This document shows, piece by piece, positions 14,050 to 15,502 of a DNA stretch of 15,502 nt; position 1 is the stretch's first letter, and every line of letters starts with the position of its first letter. The position numbers and the translations under genes were made by a program. This DNA is from Arthrobacter sp. GTDB lineage: Bacteria; Actinomycetota; Actinomycetes; Actinomycetales; Micrococcaceae. The notes under the pieces were generated by a model. It searched no databases and was not told the DNA's origin. It saw only the letters and a program-made list of their open reading frames with translations. The stretch spans positions 1 to 15,502 of the forward strand of contig JAODMS010000026.1 in the NCBI GenBank assembly GCA_025464925.1, in the 5' to 3' direction.

Positions 14050-14100
14050 TTGCCCGTTCCGGAAACTGTTCCGCGGGTCTGGAACTTGAGGGGTTCGCCT

Positions 14101-15502
14101 GTGCTGTGGCCATTTCCATTTGTGGGAACACTGCCCCCATGGGCGATTCTGATCCTGACCCTGATCGACCTCGCCATCCGCGTGCTGGCCCTCGGCATCA
14201 TTCCCGGAAACCGCCGGCCCACTACCGCCATGGCATGGCTGCTGGTTATCTTCTTCGTCCCGGCCCTGGGCCTGGTGCTCTTCCTGCTCTTCGGCAACTT
14301 CCGTTTGTCGCGCAGGCGCAGGGCGCAGCAGGATGCTGTGAACAAGCGGATCCGCGCAGGCACTTCCCAGCTGTTCGCCCTCGAAAGCACCTATGGCGGG
14401 CCGGAATGGGTGGCCTCAGCGGCGGAACTGAACAAGACCCTGGGGTCTCTTCCCATGGTGGATAACAACAGCGTGGAGCTGCTGCCGGGCTATCCGAATT
14501 CCATCACGGCGATGGCCGCTGCCGTCCGCCAGGCCAAGACCTTCGTCAACGCCGAGTTCTACATCATGAGCACCGACCACGTCACGGATGAGCTGCTGAC
14601 AGCCCTGGAGGAGGCCGCCGAGCGCGGCGTCGAAGTCCGCATCCTGTTCGACCACCTCGGCACGCTGCGGATCAAGGGCTACCGCAAACTGATCAAACGC
14701 CTCAAGCAGAGTAAGATCCGGTGGCGGCCCATGCTTCCGTTGAGCCCCTTCCGCGGACAGTGGCGCCGCCCTGACCTGCGGAACCACCGCAAGATCATGG
14801 TGATTGACGGGGACGTGGCCTTCACCGGTTCGCAGAACCTGATCGAGCCGTCCTATAACAACCCCCGGCACCGCAAGGTGGGGCGCCAGTGGGTGGAGCT
14901 CATGGCCTGCCTGCGCGGGCCGATCGTCAACACGCTCAACGTCGTTTTTGCCACCGACTGGCTGAGCGAGACCGACGAGTCGCTGGAGGGCCAGCTGGGG
15001 CAACAGCCCGAATCGGCGGCCGGCGGCGTCACGGCGCAGGTGGTCCCCAGCGGTCCCGGCTTCATCACCGAGAACAACCTGCGGCTCTTCAACACCCTCA
15101 TCTATTCGGCGCAGCACAAGGTCTCGATCTGCAGCCCCTACTTCGTTCCGGACGATTCCCTTCTCTACGCGGTGACGACCGCAGCGCAGCGGGGTGTCGA
15201 CGTCGAACTGTTCGTCTCGGAAAAAGGCGACCAGCTTCTGGTCCACCACGCCCAGCAGTCCTACTACGAGGCGCTGCTCGAGGCGGGAGTGCGGATCCAC
15301 CTGTACAAGGCGCCGTTCGTGCTGCATGCCAAGCACTTCACGATCGACAACGAAGTTGCCGTGCTGGGCTCGAGCAACATGGACATGCGCTCCTTTTCGC
15401 TGAACCTCGAGGTCTCGGTGATGCTTCTGGGCTCGGACATCGTGGAGCGCGTCCGGGCCGTGGAGGACACCTACCGGGACATTTCGCACGAACTCAAGCT
15501 CG
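14101..15502 (+). CDS. cls: cardiolipin synthase, phospholipase D family, 3'-truncated by window edge
   Basis: This membrane enzyme of the phospholipase D superfamily joins two phosphatidyl units (phosphatidylglycerol or related donor) to make cardiolipin. 467 codons are visible, close to the usual length of about 480-510, so only the C-terminal end is missing. Two N-terminal membrane helices (about 13-34 and 43-65) are followed by an Arg-rich stretch (70-74). The two catalytic HKD motifs are intact: H229-x-K231 with D236 (NHRKIMVIDG) and H409-x-K411 with D416 (LHAKHFTIDN), each followed by a G-S-x-N (GSQN and GSSN). The GTG at 14101 is chosen because GAGGGG (14088-14093) lies seven bases upstream; a TTG at 14086 is in frame but has no such site. 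The gene is divergent from the pabC-like gene. Confidence 0.93.
   Translation, partial: MLWPFPFVGTLPPWAILILTLIDLAIRVLALGIIPGNRRPTTAMAWLLVIFFVPALGLVLFLLFGNFRLSRRRRAQQDAVNKRIRAGTSQLFALESTYGGPEWVASAAELNKTLGSLPMVDNNSVELLPGYPNSITAMAAAVRQAKTFVNAEFYIMSTDHVTDELLTALEEAAERGVEVRILFDHLGTLRIKGYRKLIKRLKQSKIRWRPMLPLSPFRGQWRRPDLRNHRKIMVIDGDVAFTGSQNLIEPSYNNPRHRKVGRQWVELMACLRGPIVNTLNVVFATDWLSETDESLEGQLGQQPESAAGGVTAQVVPSGPGFITENNLRLFNTLIYSAQHKVSICSPYFVPDDSLLYAVTTAAQRGVDVELFVSEKGDQLLVHHAQQSYYEALLEAGVRIHLYKAPFVLHAKHFTIDNEVAVLGSSNMDMRSFSLNLEVSVMLLGSDIVERVRAVEDTYRDISHELKL

Noticed and set aside
14416..15489. Long minus-strand open frame antisense to cls (357 codons)
   Set aside because: It is a frame shadow of GC-rich coding DNA; the plus strand has both HKD motifs and full-length cls homology.
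1..15502. CRISPR array, tRNA, insertion sequence or prophage signs
   Set aside because: No regularly spaced repeats, cloverleaf-like RNA, transposase or integrase sequence, or terminal inverted repeats were seen on either strand.

Overview
The window is a high-GC, densely packed bacterial chromosome segment whose gene content, GTG/TTG starts, leaderless-looking promoters and SAM-IV-type riboswitch point to an actinobacterium, most likely Micrococcaceae (Arthrobacter/Pseudarthrobacter-like). The taxonomic call is an inference from gene style; no marker RNA is present. No tRNA, rRNA, CRISPR array, insertion sequence or phage gene was seen.

Layout. (1) 1-2662, plus strand: the distal half of an Mrp/Mnh-type cation/proton antiporter operon, mrpD (5' end off the window), mrpE, mrpF and mrpG, joined by short overlaps. 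(2) 2659-3508, minus strand: a DUF4235 small membrane protein whose stop codon overlaps the mrpG stop, and a UPF0303/HbpS-like heme-degrading-domain protein. (3) 3675-7003, plus strand: a TPP (thiamine) riboswitch with a hairpin that hides the ribosome binding site, followed by a three-gene ECF transporter of the YkoE-YkoD-YkoC type for thiamine or its hydroxymethylpyrimidine precursor. (4) 7154-8677, plus: a fusion of an XRE helix-turn-helix domain to a MurA-like enolpyruvyl transferase with a partly altered active site. (5) 8796-9983, plus: a YbdK-type carboxylate-amine ligase behind a leaderless-looking promoter. (6) 10081-10734, plus: an Asp/Glu/hydantoin racemase-superfamily protein that keeps only the first of the two catalytic cysteines. 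(7) 10761-10808: a very strong hairpin between convergent genes. (8) 10846-12940, minus: a SAM-IV riboswitch upstream of a DUF1737-rhodanese-metZ operon for methionine/sulfur metabolism. (9) 13035-14006, minus: a fold-IV PLP enzyme, probably aminodeoxychorismate lyase. (10) 14101-15502, plus: cardiolipin synthase, running off the right edge.

How they work together. Two metabolite-sensing RNAs control two nutrient modules: thiamine precursor uptake (TPP) and direct sulfhydrylation to homocysteine (SAM). The ion-transport, cell-envelope (MurA-like, Cls) and folate genes are ordinary housekeeping neighbours. The parts most worth following up are the SAM-controlled DUF1737-rhodanese-MetZ unit, the DNA-binding MurA fusion, the one-cysteine racemase and the translational TPP switch.
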